From Botryosphaeria dothidea (lineage: Eukaryota > Ascomycota > Dothideomycetes > Botryosphaeriales > Botryosphaeriaceae): DNA of 64,000 nucleotides. The translations under genes and the position numbers were made by a program. The notes under the pieces were generated by a model. The model saw only the letters and a program-made list of their open reading frames with translations. It was not told the DNA's origin and did not search any database. Position 1 is the stretch's first letter. Every line of letters begins with the position of its first letter. Of this stretch, positions 1 to 12,527 are shown in pieces. The stretch is taken from assembly GCA_011503125.2 (NCBI GenBank), contig WWBZ02000022.1, forward strand, positions 3,658,001 to 3,722,000. The letters run 5' to 3'.

Positions 1-2843
1 GAGCTGTCACACACGCGAGAGGGCCTACCTGCCTACCTCCAGTCCAGCCTCCGGTCGGTTGCTCGTCTGATGTAACACAGCATTCCAAGGCCTCAGCTTG
101 AACCTGCCCCCCCAACCCGTTTATGCAGGGCGGATCGCGATCCTCTCTTGCGGGTGTAACCTTTCTTGCTTCCGATGGCGGTGGCGGGGAGCAGCGGTTC
201 GTGGGTCGCGGCGGTGGCGGCTGCGGCGGATAATCTTGGTGTGGCCGCTGGTGGCGGCCGTGGTGGAGCATGTTGTGGAGCGTCGAAGGGCCGGCGCAAG
301 GTGCTATGGCGCGCGATATGTACGCGTGGCGGGTTGTAGGGATAGACATTACTGTAAGTTCATGCTGTGGACCGCAGCGGTACCTCGTACGAACTGTTGT
401 GTAGGCGGGAGAAGACAAGGTGGTCGAGATTGAGGAGCAAGGGGAGGTATACAGGCAGACGGCATATCCCGTTCGCCATAGTGGATGTAGGAGATCGATA
501 TCAATAGCATTGCAATATCATATGCAGGTACGCATGTGGAGTTGAAGCAGTCATCAGGGGCGTTCGAACCCGGCCAATTGCTTCAGCTCCGGGGGCTGAA
601 TGGGGTATCGTGCTACACTGCGCTTCAGGATCGACCTCGTCGTTGCGAAAGGACAGTTTAACGTGTGTCAGTCATAATAACTGCTCAGCGTACACTTAAA
701 GCTGATTGAATCGGGATTGCCCGGTTCCTTTCCTCTATTGCTGGTTCACGGCGTCCGTATTATTAGTAGTCCAGAGTGCTGCAGCTGACGGGTAGCGGCA
801 GCGACCCTCAACAAACCTAACTTCATGGAAAGCTGGAGCATTCGCCTGGACACAAGTGCTGCGGATTTCTATTAGCCCAGCTGTTTGGATTTTGGATGAA
901 TGCTACAACTTCTCACAACAGTACCAATCTGCTCTTTTTCTGGCTTGTCCATGGGAATCTTGCATCCCGCGTTGATCGTCGGCAGCAGCAGCCTTAGAGA
1001 GGAGAGTTGCAGTCAACAGGCGGTATGACGATTATCCAGAGAACGGACTTAATCCCCACAAAGCAAGCTCGCCCGAACTGCTGTCTGGGCAAATCGAAAC
1101 CTAGACTGAGACTACGTTCACGTCCGGGTAGATGCTCTACATCCCCGCGATGATCGAAATGTCAGCGATCACTCGAGAGAGAGCTTGGCCGCAAAACTGA
1201 TTCCACAACATGAAGCATGGATAGTCAGTAACTGCGTGTTCGAGCAAGGTCCATGTTAATAACTTGACCTTTTGCGCAATCCACTTGGCATCCTGCAAGC
1301 CCGCTGCTCCCATCACATTTGAAATACCCATGCGCGCATCTTTGTTCCCGTGGTTACACATGTTCGAGAACTGTGCCTGCCGTTGTTACTCAGCATCCGC
1401 GTGGGCAGCAATGCGAGCCGGCAACCTACATGTCCGCAGGTGACGTAAACTCGGTGGCTTGCGCCCGGATATCTGCAATGTGCGGGATCAGCTGTGCAGC
1501 GAGCATTCGTGCATGTTGCAGATTGAGATGGATGTCGCGGGAAAAAGCATCGGCAAGTGCGCCACATCTCAGAAGATTCAAAAAGAAATTCAAGATCGTG
1601 GCCTGACAAGCTTCACGAGATAGAATGACAGTTGCATGTCAAACGAAAAGGAAACAAGGAAAAAGCACTCTGAAGTTGGGCGAGCCTCCACCCATGTGCG
1701 TACAACGTTCACGATGAAACAATCTTCACTGTAGTCATGCTGCAAAAGCATTCAAGGGGAATGAGGAAAAGGAAGATGTTGAGAAGGAGCTTCAACTGAC
1801 GTCATAGACATTATTAACGAGGAAATGGTACAAACAAAAAACAATTGAAGAACGTCGGGGAGACGCACAGCACAATCAGACGCTGGGGGCACTCGAGGAT
1901 CACATGACCCTTAATCCTTCAGTGCGTGTTGTCTCCAAGTAAGTTTGTGCTTCAATGGCGTAACAGTTGTAGCGACAGGACGGAAGTGCATCTATGCGTG
2001 GTCCAGAGCGACTGCGCAACGTCCGGCCAAAATACCATCCCCTCTCCCACCGTTGAAAAACGCGCCCAACTGAGATAAATCCCGAACCTCCCGCTACCCT
2101 TCTAGGTAAACGCAGATGGGCATGACGTGAAGATCATCTCCTTTTTCAGGCGTAGGACGTTTCGCACAACGGCTTTGCTTTGGCGTCGATAAAGCCAACC
2201 CAAAAACCCATAACGAGGCTGCTGCTCCATCGAAACCTTAAATCCTTAAATTGCATCAACCCATTTCCGTATCTCCCTAACGCTCCTGCCCGCTTCTCCG
2301 AATTCGGCGATATTCGAATCCCTCTAACCGCAATCACCCTGGCAAATGAATCGTGCCGTGGTTTTAATTTGCTTCCGCTACCTTCAACGGGCTTGACGGT
2401 TATCTTGTTTATTGGCCTAACGTCAGGTTCTAGTTCGCCATAGCCGTGGAAAAGCAGCCAATCCTAAGCTCTACCGCTCAGCGAATCGTCGGCCGAACCA
2501 GGATTGACCTAACAGCCGTCAAACTCTATGTTCCTAATGCGTACCGTGCTCGAGACCGCATTCTTCTTTGTAACTGCGATCATCCCGAAAGTTCGACTGT
2601 TCGCAACCGTCTGTGTATTCATTCCTTGGCCCAATAACTCCACCCCCTGCTCATCTGGCCGGCGCGTTTGGGACCTCTACGCTATAATCCATGTGCGAAT
2701 TCAATGCCCTACTGAGATTGCCATGATTTGAATGCCCTCTCAGAGAACCGGAATACCAATTTGGATGCTTCCCAATACGCTCAGACATCGACTCATCTTC
2801 TCCTCCAAAGGGGCCGTCCTCCAACTTTTCAGCCAACCCCCAA
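1..2843. other. Intergenic stretch, no supported gene
   Basis: I see no recognisable protein domain, tRNA or intact repeat here. Open frames are short, overlap on both strands and match nothing I know. The part nearest the RINT1 gene (about 2650-2843) is its 3' flank. The stretch 2150-2450 is relatively open on both strands but shows no family signature; a decayed element is possible but not shown. Confidence 0.5.
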
Positions 2844-5696
2844 TCAACTCCCCAACTCGATTCTCTTTCCCAACACAGCCCTCGCCTCCGCCTCCGTCAA
2901 GCTCTCCAACCCCAACTCCTCCAACACCGCTCTCGCCTGCTCATTATCCGCGAAGACCCTCTTCTCCACCTCCCACAGCCCCATCTCGTCCCCCTCTTCC
3001 GTTTCTTCACCTCCCTCTCCGCCCTCTTCGGCCGCACCCTTACTCCTGACCGGCAAGCTCAACAGCGCCACGCCCTCTCTAATCTTCCTCAACCCGCCAG
3101 CCGCGCACACGCTGCCCGCCCAGCGATCCAGCACCTCGCCGATAGCGTTGAGATCCGCCTTCAGCTGGGCCGCGCCAGCCGTGCTGAACGAGTGGCGCAT
3201 GAGGATGCCGTCCCAGAGGCCTTGCTCGATGGTCTTGCACGCCTGCCTCGCAATCCTGCGCAGCGGCGCGCGAGCGAGCGCGCGGTGAAGGAAAGCGAAA
3301 GAGGACATCAGGTACCCGAGGAGAGGCTCGAGCTCGGGGGTGATGGGGCTGGCGGACGGCTGGGGCACGGAGGTCGACGGGGTGGAGTTGGAGAGGGTGG
3401 CCCAGGGGTTGATGTTGCGGTAGGCGCGGAGGGACTCGCGGATGTTGTAGGAGAGTTGGTCGGCGATGATGGCCTCGGAGCGGACGCGTAGGCGGCTGTA
3501 CGCGCCGGCCGTCTCGTCGAAGAGGGCGCCGGTGTCGTCTTCGGATCCGACGGCGCTCGACGTGCGCTCGGCGACTGCGGCGACGGATAGGGGCCCGGCG
3601 AGGTTGGTGGAGCGGCGCCGGCGGGCGCGGTCTTGCAGCTCGTCCCACAGCTCGAGGAAGAAGACGTCGTCGCTCCAGTCGCGCATGGCGCGCTCGAGGT
3701 AGTCGGCGCTGCCGAAGACGCGGCAGAGACGGTCAAGGCCGGCGACGCCCTGAAGGTTGGCTTGCTCCTCGCGACTGATGCCTTGTACGGCGCGGCCGAC
3801 AGAGGATGTCATAGTGAGGTAGGCTTCCAGACTGGAGTGCAGACGCTCGTGGAAACGGTCAAAGATGGAGATTTGGACGTCGATGAGGAATGAAAGCTTC
3901 TGCGAGAAGGAAGAGAGCGGCCTGTACCGATCTGGAAAGAGGTATTAGAAACGCTCGGCACGATCCATCGGTGGGATGTATACCAGTGATAGTCTCCAAC
4001 AGATCGTTCACGCGAATTGCGGCCTTCGTTGGTTTCGTCGCGTGTGGATCCACACTGTCGTAGTCCAGCTCTCCACTCTCCTGAGTTTCGATGATGCTCT
4101 GATATCGGGCCAGAGCAACTATAGTATGGTTAGAATTTCGAGGCATACAGATGATGACTGCCTCTTCAACACCAGACTCTCTCCATTCTGTAGTCTAGAG
4201 GAATTGGCCCTAACTCCGGGTAAAGAATAGAAAAGTCGACAAAGCTCCGAAGAGAACAAGAATTCCCATTTAGACTCATTCTGTGCCCTGATCTGTACCA
4301 GAAACGTAAAAAGAAAAAGAGAATCTGAAAAAACACGCCTTGAAAATGAATTAATCGACTTACAGTCTTTCTCGACTTGAAGCCAACGGCCGAACCAATC
4401 TTGACTGACGAGCACTTCCCAGGCGAGACCTTTCCAGCCTTCAGCGCCGTTGCCGCCATCATATCTCCAGTCCTCTTTCAAGGTCGTATCGAAACTCATA
4501 ATCTCGTGCATGAGATGGCTAAGCAGTTGTGGCTGACTAGCAACCTTGGGCAAGGTTGAAAAGATCTTGGAGCGAAGCATGGGCAGAAGAGCCGTGATGA
4601 AAGCACACGTAGCATCAATGTAGGCAGCGTTCAAGCCTATGTCCGTGCCTCTAAAATGGGAGAGGAGTATTGGCTGTAAGTTGTCGACGATGAAGGGGTT
4701 GAAGTTGTTCAGCAAGTCGATGATATGGGAAAGGAAGTATTCGGGCTTGTCCAAGCGGTTGGTCGGCTTGTCACCTTCGAAATGATACCTAAAGCGCATT
4801 TCCAGTGGCTGCACAAGGACCTCCATCGGTAGCAGGACCAGCGGAGCCTTGCCGCCCTTGGGGCCAGTGGCGCTGTTCTCGGCAGCCTCGAGTTCAGGCT
4901 TCTGCAAATCAAGCAGCTTGCCAGCAGCAGCAGCCCATTGCTCTTGGAGAGAGCCAAGGAAGGTGGTCTCTGGGCGTTTGGGCCAGTCTATCTTCTTCAG
5001 CACAGCGTCTAATTCCTTGGAAAATGCATCCCGGAGCTGGCCGCGGACATGCTGGGTAGTCCTAGATATGTGGTCTATGAGATGCGGAGCAGCTCCTTCA
5101 GCAGCCTCATGCAGAGGCGCAAAACTGGAATCCAGGGTCTTGAGCTGGTGGTAGGATTGGAGAGCTGCTTCGCCGGACGTCTTCAGGGCGTGGGCGGATT
5201 CCTTACTACGCATGAAATTCAGCTCTGTGGCGCGACACAGATTGCGTGTGGGATAAAGCGGTCTACCTTAGCTGGCTAACCTCGCTCAGCCGCTCAGTGT
5301 AGCGGGCGGCAATGTCCAATGTATGCAGCTTGGCCATGCTCTGCTCAAAGCGTGCCACGGCATCGTCGCTAGCGTCGGAGAGGGTGACAATTTGGAGACG
5401 GCGGTTAACGTCGTGCTGGTCGTGCTCGAATTGCTGGTGCTGGAGGCGGAGCTGGCGCTGGTGCGCATCGGCGTCTTCGCGGGCATCGCGGGCATCCTTC
5501 TCAGCCTGCTCAAGCTACCCGGGGATTAATGCGCGTGCGCATGACATGGGGAGAGCTCAGACGAGCTTACCTGTTGCTGCAGCAGGCCGTGCTGGGTACG
5601 GATGTTGGACAGCAGATGGTCGAGCTGCTGCAGGTCGGCGTGCGTCTGCAGCTGGTCATCGAGATATGCGGCGACGCGCTCGTGGACATCGGCCAT
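2844..5696 (-). CDS. RINT1/Tip20 family vesicle-tethering protein (Dsl1/NRZ complex)
   Basis: Five exons on the minus strand: 5696-5571, 5514-5281, 5222-4364, 4118-3984, 3931-2844, about 813 residues, normal for the family. The N-terminal third is a heptad-like coiled coil. The conserved RINT1/TIP20 core follows, with WKGLAWEVL, WFGRWLQVEKD and then, across an intron, FALARYQSI and KPTKAAIRVNDLLETI. Known family role: subunit of the ER-associated tether (Dsl1 in yeast, NRZ in animals) that captures Golgi-derived COPI vesicles; animal RINT1 also binds RAD50. The start is the first ATG, giving MADVHERV. The 245-nt intron at 4119-4363 is unusually long and has no in-frame stop until its own acceptor (see findings). 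The gene is divergent from NOP9. Family certain; the exact donor of exon 2 (5281 versus 5267) was chosen because only 5281 keeps the frame. Confidence 0.9.
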
Positions 5697-6150
5697 GGTG
5701 GGTGGTGGTGACGTGGATGGGAGTCTGTGGAGGGTCGGGCGGCTGGAGGGCGGGCAGACTATCGACGGGTGCAATGTGTGTCACCGTTGACTCGCCGGGG
5801 GCGTGGACGGGCCTGGGCTGGGCGTTGTGGTGCTGGGAGCAGAAGCAGGGCTGCCAGGCTGGCTGCGCTCGGGGCGCCATCTGAGATCTTAGGGGCCCCG
5901 CGATCTTTGCTTCGCGTCAAGGGTCGCCGGCAATCGTTCGCTAGCCGCATCCACCGAGAAATCCTGCAGCCATCCTTGTGCCCTGACCTTCCACCACCCA
6001 TATTTTAGTTTGCTTGCTGCCACTCCGCTCCTCTGCTGACCGCGCGACCGGCCTGCCTCAAAAGCAGCCCTTCCACTTTCTCTCTCCCCCTCGAAAATTT
6101 CCTCCACCCCGCCGACTTCGCTGCAGTCCGCTCCGCCGCAGAAAAAAAAT
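5697..6150. promoter_or_regulatory. Divergent promoter region between RINT1 and NOP9 genes
   Basis: About 450 bases between two start codons facing apart, so it must hold both promoters and 5' leaders. Pyrimidine-rich tracts precede the NOP9 start (about 6060-6130). I see no clear TATA box or other motif. Confidence 0.6.
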
Positions 6151-8310
6151 ATGCCCAAGGAAAACAAGAAGCGCGGCCGCCGCGAGGAGCGCAAGAAGCG
6201 CAAGCTCGAGCACCACCAAGATGAGGATGAGAACCAGACCAAGCGCTCGAGGTTGGAGGACCAGAACGACTATGTCGCGCTGGGGGACGCGGGCGCAGAA
6301 AATTTTGGTGGAGAACTGCAGGAGCAAGCTCGGCCTGACGAGGACATGGTCTTCTACGGCATGCTGGACGAGGAAGAACAGGAATACTTCAAGCGTGCCG
6401 ACGAGCTCCTGGAGTTGAACCAGTTCGAAGACCCGGAGTCGCGTGCTCTTTTCCTAGCGAATGTCTACCGTGAGGCCGACGGCAAGGAGCTGAAGCTGGC
6501 AAACAGCCAGTCGTGCTCCAGATTGATGGAGCGCCTCATCCAGCTGTCGGACACCAAGCAGTTGAAAAATCTCTTTCAAAAATTTAGTGGACAGTAAGTG
6601 GCAATCCTAGTGCTACTTCTGCTTGAGCCATACTGACTGTATAGCTTTCTCAACCTCATTCAGCACCGATTTGCCTCCCATTGCTGCGAAGCGCTCTTCA
6701 TTCAATCCGCACCTATCGTCACCGAAGAAATGATACATCCGCCCGAAGATCAGTACATGGATCCGCAAGACGTGCAGGTATCCATGGAGAACTTGTTTCT
6801 ATACGCTATAAATGAGCTGGATGGAAACCTTGGATATCTCATGACGGACAGATTTGCCTCGCACACCTTGCGGGTGCTACTGGTAGTGTTGGCAGGCGAA
6901 CCTCTGGAACGTTCCGCCCACCGGTCTCTGCTACACAGTAAAAAGAAGGAAAGGGTCACGGTTGCGCAGGCTGAGAAGAGTGGCAACATCTTGGAGAGCA
7001 GGAGTGTCCCTGAATCCTTCTATCCAGCGCTGGAGAAGATGATCAAGAACAGCGTGGCTGGTCTGGACTCTACCTATCTCCGCGCCCTTGCCACCCATCA
7101 GACCGGTAATCCTGTGCTGCAACTTCTCGTCAGACTGGAGCTTGGCCAATTTGGCAAGCAGCGTGCGAAAGATGATAAGTCAATTATTCGCACTCTGCTT
7201 CCCGACGACCCAATCACCGAGGGCACCGACAGCTACAAATTCATCAATGGCCTGATATACGACCCTATCGGCTCACGACTGGTGGAAACGATTGTTGAGT
7301 TCGCTCCCGGCAAGATGTTCAAAGCATTACACAGGGAGCTCTTCAAGGAACGTATCGGCAGCATGGCACGAAACGAGATCGCGGGTTACGTCGTTACCAA
7401 GGTCTTGGAGCGCTTGAGCAAGGAGGATTTGGAAGAAGCCACGCGGCTGATTCTGCCTCAAATTCCAAACATGGTGGAGCGCGGCCGGACGGTGGTGATC
7501 TGGACTTTGATCGAACGATGCTCGGCGAGATCGGTCGATACGACAGCAATTGCGGCGAAACTTGAGACAGCTTTCTCGGGCCCCAACGGATTTGACATTG
7601 CACGTTTACTCCGCCTGGGCGAGGCGGTAACGGCCGACGGGGGCAAAGCCACATCCAACGGGCAGACCGCTACTCACCAGCCCGGCTCGGATAGCTTGCA
7701 TGGGTCGCTTCTCGCTCAGGCAATGCTCGCCGTTGAGGGTCCGCTCAGCACGCTCATTTTCGACTCTCTGGCCCGTTTGGGAACGCCTCTGGCATTGAAC
7801 ATGGCAAGATCAGCAGCAGCGAGCCGAGCGTTGCAGGGTGCGCTGACTTCACCGATCGCCACGATCATCTTTCGCCGCAAGGTGATCCAGCAGTTCTACG
7901 GCCACATTGGAGAGATGGCGCTGGACCCGTCGGCCTCACACGTAATTGATGCCGTCTGGCAGGGCACGCACGGCCTGGCATTCATCCGCGAGCGCATTGC
8001 AGAAGAGCTTGCGGAGAACGAGGCAGCTTTGCGAGAGTCGTTTGTGGGTAGAAAGGTGTGGAGGAATTGGAAGATGGACCTGTACAAGCGGCATCGAGCA
8101 GAGTGGGTGTCCCAATCGCGCAAACACGCCGGCGACGGGGCGTTTGTTCCGTTTCCGGACGAGACGGCGGACACGAAGAAGGGCAAGGGGGCAGCAAAGT
8201 CTGGGATTGAGGCGGCGCGGGCACGGAAGCTTGCGGCAAAGCAGGGCAAAAACACGGACAAGAGAAAGGGCAAGGAGCGATGGTCGCACAGGGCGGCAGG
8301 ACGGGCTTGA
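6151..8310 (+). CDS. NOP9: Nucleolar protein 9 (Pumilio-repeat pre-rRNA binding protein)
   Basis: Two exons, 6151-6593 and 6645-8310, with a 51-nt intron (GTAAGT...TATAG); about 702 residues, matching the family. The N-terminus is very basic ([15 protein letters not shown]), then acidic, then the family signature [20 protein letters not shown]. Degenerate Pumilio-like helical repeats run from about residue 110 to 600 (for example [50 protein letters not shown]). The C-terminus is Lys/Arg/Ala-rich, as expected for nucleolar targeting. Known role: binds the 20S pre-rRNA near the ITS1 cleavage site and is needed for 40S subunit maturation. The start is the first ATG after a purine-rich leader. 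Confidence 0.93.
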
Positions 8311-8659
8311 GGGACGTGTTCATCGTACGAGTAGCACGCGGCGGACGATGCTGAGGTGGAGTGGCATGTCTCGTGTCTCAGGCTGCAAGAGAGATGTGAG
8401 ATCGGACTCCCAAATCGACGGGTCGGGATCGGCGTGTCAGCGCGGCTGACGGGCAGGGACGCGGCCGCTGTCGGTGCCGCTGCACATCGACCCCTGCCGA
8501 CCGGAAAAGTCAGCAGTAATTCCGTCATCTCCAACTTTTTTTTGCTTATTGCACCTGCCGACAAAACACCCCACTTGCGCAAGCTCTGCGCGTCTGCATC
8601 TGCATCTGCGTCTTCATCTAATATCAATCTGCGCATTATCTGGAATCCCCTTGCGCACC
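8311..8659. other. NOP9 3' flank and decarboxylase 5' flank
   Basis: Tandem gene spacer. It holds a T-run near 8535 and a hexamer-like microsatellite (variants of TCTGCA/TCTGCG) near 8590-8616, just before the decarboxylase start. No other feature seen. Confidence 0.5.
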
Positions 8660-10444
8660 ATGGCCACGAACGGTGCTACCAATGGCTCAGCCCACCACGC
8701 GGCGGTCGATGCGCTGCCCTCGAGGGCTGACGAGGTTGCCGAGGTCCGCGCCGTCCATCCGTTTCTATTACGCCTACATGTCGTTTCTTTTGCTGCGCGG
8801 AAATGCTGACCTGTGGTTCTCTTCGCATTAGCTGCTCGACGCCGTGCAGAAATTGCTGATCCCGTTCATCCGCGCCGCCGACGAGGATGCTGCCACTAAG
8901 CCCTCTGGTCGGGGCCTGACCGTCGACGGTAGCAGTGAACCGCGACCCGTGCTGGTCGAGTCGCACCCGCCGAAGAAGCTTGAATCGCTGCTTAATTTAC
9001 AATTACCTGAGAATGGTGTGGGGAGGGAGGGTCTGCTGGAAGTTGTGCAGCGCATTCTTCAGTATTCGGTCAACACCTGGGACCAGGGCTTCATGGACAA
9101 ACTTTACGCTTCCACCAATGCTGTACGTAGGATAGACGGCTTTAATGTTTCAATAAATAAAATTGCTGATACGATCCTGCTTCCCTTCAGGTCGGTGTCG
9201 CGTCTGAATTGATCCTCGCGGTTCTCAACACCAACGTAAATCCTCCATATCTAGTGTCCCACTGATTGATTCCGCCGGCTAATATCCACAAGGTTCATGT
9301 CTACCAAGTCTCCCCAGCTCTTACCCTCATCGAAAAGCATACCACAACCCAACTCGCCCATCTCTTCGGTTTCACCGGGCCGTATGCCGGCGGCATCTCC
9401 CAGCCAGGTGGCTCTGCCTCCAACGCTACTTCCGTCATCGTCGCCCGTAACACCCTCTACCCAGAAACCAAAACCGCAGGCATCCATGGCTCAGCGAGGC
9501 GCTTCATCCTCTTCACCTCGGCACACGGCCACTACAGCCTGGAGAAGGCGGCACAGATGTTCGGCTTCGGCAGCCACGCGGTGCGCAGCGTGCCGGTCGA
9601 CGCCGACGGCCGGATGGACGTGGCCGCTCTCGAGAAGCTCGTCCAGGCATCCAAAGACAGCGGCGAGACGCCCTTCTATGTCAACGCCACGGCGGGCACG
9701 ACGGTGCTCGGGTCTTTCGACCCCATCGGCGCCATCGCGGACGTGTGCGCGCGCCACAACCTCTGGCTGCACGTCGACGGCTCGTGGGGCGGCCCCGTCG
9801 CCTTCAACGCGGACATCAGGCGCGACCGGCTCGTCGGCGTCGAGAAGGCAGACAGTGTTGCCGTCACGCCGCACAAGATGCTCGGCGTGCCCCTGACCTG
9901 CAGCTTCCTGCTGGCGAAGGACCTGCGTCACGTTCGCAAGAGCATGACGCTGCCGGCTGGCTACCTCTTCCACAACGATGTCCTCGAGGACACGAACGAG
10001 CTATATGATCTCGCCGACCTGACGCCCCAGTGCGGCCGCAAGGGCGAGGCGCTCAAGTTGTTCCTGGCCTGGCTGAGCAGCGGTACGGCCGGCTTCTCGA
10101 AGCGCGTCACCACGGCGTTTGAGCGCGCGGAGCAGCTGCAGGCGTTGCTCGGCAAGTCGAAGAACATTGTGCTTGTTAGCAAGAGCCCCCTGCCGTGCCT
10201 GCAGGTCTGCTTTTACTATGCGCCGGGCGGCGAGGTGAGCCTGGATGCGAGCGTGAACAGCAAGCGGACGGAGGATATGGCGAAGAGGCTGATCAGGAGA
10301 GGCTGGATGGTGGACTTCGCGCCTGGGGAGAAGGGCAAGTTCTTTAGGATTGTGGTGAGTGGTGAGACCCGCGTGGGGACGGTTGAGGGATTGGTCAAGG
10401 CAGTGGAAGAGGTGGGTGCGGAGGTTGTTGCTGAGGAGGCGTAA
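8660..10444 (+). CDS. Group II PLP-dependent decarboxylase, animal GAD/CSAD-like
   Basis: Four exons: about 8660-8743, 8832-9122, 9191-9235 and 9293-10444, giving about 523 residues. Exon 1 could also end at 8734; both donors keep frame. The fold is a type I PLP enzyme: NATAGTTVLGSFDPI, HVDGSWGG (PLP-contacting Asp) and VTPHKMLG, where Lys of the HK pair (about residue 335) should form the Schiff base. The sequence is closer to animal glutamate decarboxylase, cysteine sulfinate decarboxylase and aspartate decarboxylase than to the plant/yeast Gad1 type; this is from motif memory, not a search. Substrate is therefore uncertain: glutamate, aspartate or cysteine sulfinate. No signal peptide, so probably cytosolic. 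Confidence 0.85.
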
Positions 10445-12527
10445 AGGAAAAAGGATGCCGCTCTATTGTGGAGGGGAGTTTGTTGCGCAGTTGTAGATGC
10501 CTTGGGTTGGGCTGATTGATTCTCTCCTCGGGCGGCACATTTTGCAGCGTTTTCTACAGGTTCTTCCCAACTCATTCCTACGTAGATTAGACGGTACATC
10601 CCTCTCACTAAAGAGTAGATACTTATGGCTTGTATATATGCTTTTAGAGCTACTGGATGATGTGACCAATGGGGAAAAAAATTCAAAGGATACGTAGCAA
10701 TCACTCAATAGCTTAATATTACCTACCACATTCTTAAGCTGTCTTCGGCCTCGTATTCTCTATCTCTTTCCCTACCATGCCACATAAATCACAGCCCTGC
10801 CATCGCAGGTTAGGTTGAATAAGTCATTCAAATGTGAGATTTGGTTATCGTGTTATGTTGCTAATCAGTTCTGATTTGTTTGCGGGCGGCCTAAAGTTAC
10901 GAAGAAGTCAGCTACTGTATACACCAGAGCCTGAGAACGATGTTGGTGATAGTGGCATGATTGCCATGCAAATCAGAATAAGTAATGAAATCATTACATC
11001 AAAAACCAGGCATCGAAATTTAGTCGTTGCCAAATGCTTCCAACGTCATAGAGCAAAAGGGGGAAGGGATCATCATGATACCGCAAAGGAGGAAAGAAGC
11101 TTCAATATGGACTCACCAACAGTCTCCCGGACGCAGGTGTGATCAATCTTTCTGTACATCTGTGGCAGAATGAATGCTCCAGCTCCCTACGTGTATGAGC
11201 AGTGACGAGATGGTCATGCTAAGATTGAGTTTATTTATCCATGCGTGGCAGAAGCACTTTCGAAGGAGCAACGGCCACCGGGGCTTTTGGCTGCAATCAG
11301 CGGAGGACAGCGGGATCGCGATGTGAGACGAGCATGCTTTACATCTGGCGGCGAGCCTGGAAATACTGCGTGTGGTCAGTAAGCCGTTGATTGGAGCTGT
11401 CACAAGGAAGTAAAGGCGTACTTGGTCAGTGTTCGCAGCAATCATTTGTTGCTTCTGCGTTAGCCTCCATGAGTTCCGATAGGGGTGAGCAGCACGGATT
11501 AAAGTATGCGGACACATCCCCTGTAATAGAGGGAGCTGTGAGACACAAGATAAGCACCGGGAGACATTGACATGTAAAAAAGACAGCCGACATGGTCTGC
11601 GCTGTGATGAGATGATTTCGCGGCTCGATGATTTGGATTCAGTCTCCGCACTTCTGGGAGAAGAATAAAAATTTCGGAGGGCTCGGCGAGTTTGAAGCCG
11701 GCGCCGGCTCGGGTTTTGGTCTGTGAAGCAAGGCACGAATCGTGACGGGCGGTGAGTGGTCTGGACCATTTCGCTTGGCATTCCTTTTCTGTCAACGTAT
11801 CGAGCGTCTTTGATGAATGAGGCAATTGGAGCAGCAAATTTCGGGTATCTTCGAGCGCTTAGACCTGATAGCACGGATTCATGTACGAGGCTACTTGTGC
11901 ATGGATACTTTGCTTTTCGACTAGATGGACAGGACCTCAAGCATGCTCACACGTGACCCGTTGTCGGTGATGTGACATTCCTCGGCTAGCTGGAGTTGTG
12001 GCCCCCAATTCTTTGGACCTGGAGCCGCACGCGCTTCCTGAAGGAAGATGACACCTCAGCCCGCTCTCCTCAACCCAATCGCTTCACTCGCGGAGCTTTT
12101 CCACGGCAACAAGCTCTTTCGCCAGGTACGCGGACCGATTGAAGCCTTCGTCTCCGGCGACGCGCACGGTCTGCAAGCTCCATGTTTCGACGCCACCCAG
12201 TTCCCGGAACGCAATGCCTCCCTTGCAGCAGGTCAGAGGATTGGGCCGCAGGCGCAAACGATCCCTTGGAATCCAGGATATTCCGGACCTCATGCATCAT
12301 GATTCCGGATCCCTAGATAGTCTTCAGCACATGGGTGAGGCTCTCCGTTCCTACCCGACGAACATTGTCGTCGCTGCGCAGCTCTGACGAAAGCCCAAGT
12401 GCTCCGCAATCTGGAGAACTCTCGCGACCAGGCACTATGCAAACCATGCAGGCGATTGCTGCGCTCACGCAACGTGCCAAACCATGGGCATGCTGGTTTT
12501 GGCGCTGATTTTCACAAGAGACGGAGA
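10445..12527. other. Gene-poor stretch of about 2 kb before the HET gene
   Basis: No recognisable gene. A long open frame on the minus strand (11143-11940) lacks any family signature. The segment 12214-12527 may contain the true 5' end of the HET gene: the reading frame of its second exon stays open upstream to a stop at 12336-12338 and encodes a Cys-rich stretch. The composition looks more AT-rich than neighbouring coding DNA. This may be decayed sequence; I cannot name its source. Confidence 0.45.

Noticed and set aside
98..433. Overlapping open frames near the left edge
   Set aside because: Low-complexity Arg/Ala-rich translations on both strands; no splice-consistent continuation.
563..575. 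GTTCGAACCC, resembling a tRNA B box
   Set aside because: No A box, acceptor stem or anticodon arm can be folded around it on either strand.
4166..4462. Alternative small exon inside the RINT1 intron
   Set aside because: Conserved family sequence runs directly from VEKD to FALARYQ across the long intron, leaving no room for an extra exon in the main product.
11143..11940. 265-codon open frame on the minus strand
   Set aside because: No domain, no sensible start context, Ser/Arg/Cys-rich composition, and overlapping open frames on the other strand. Not enough to call a gene or a pseudogene.
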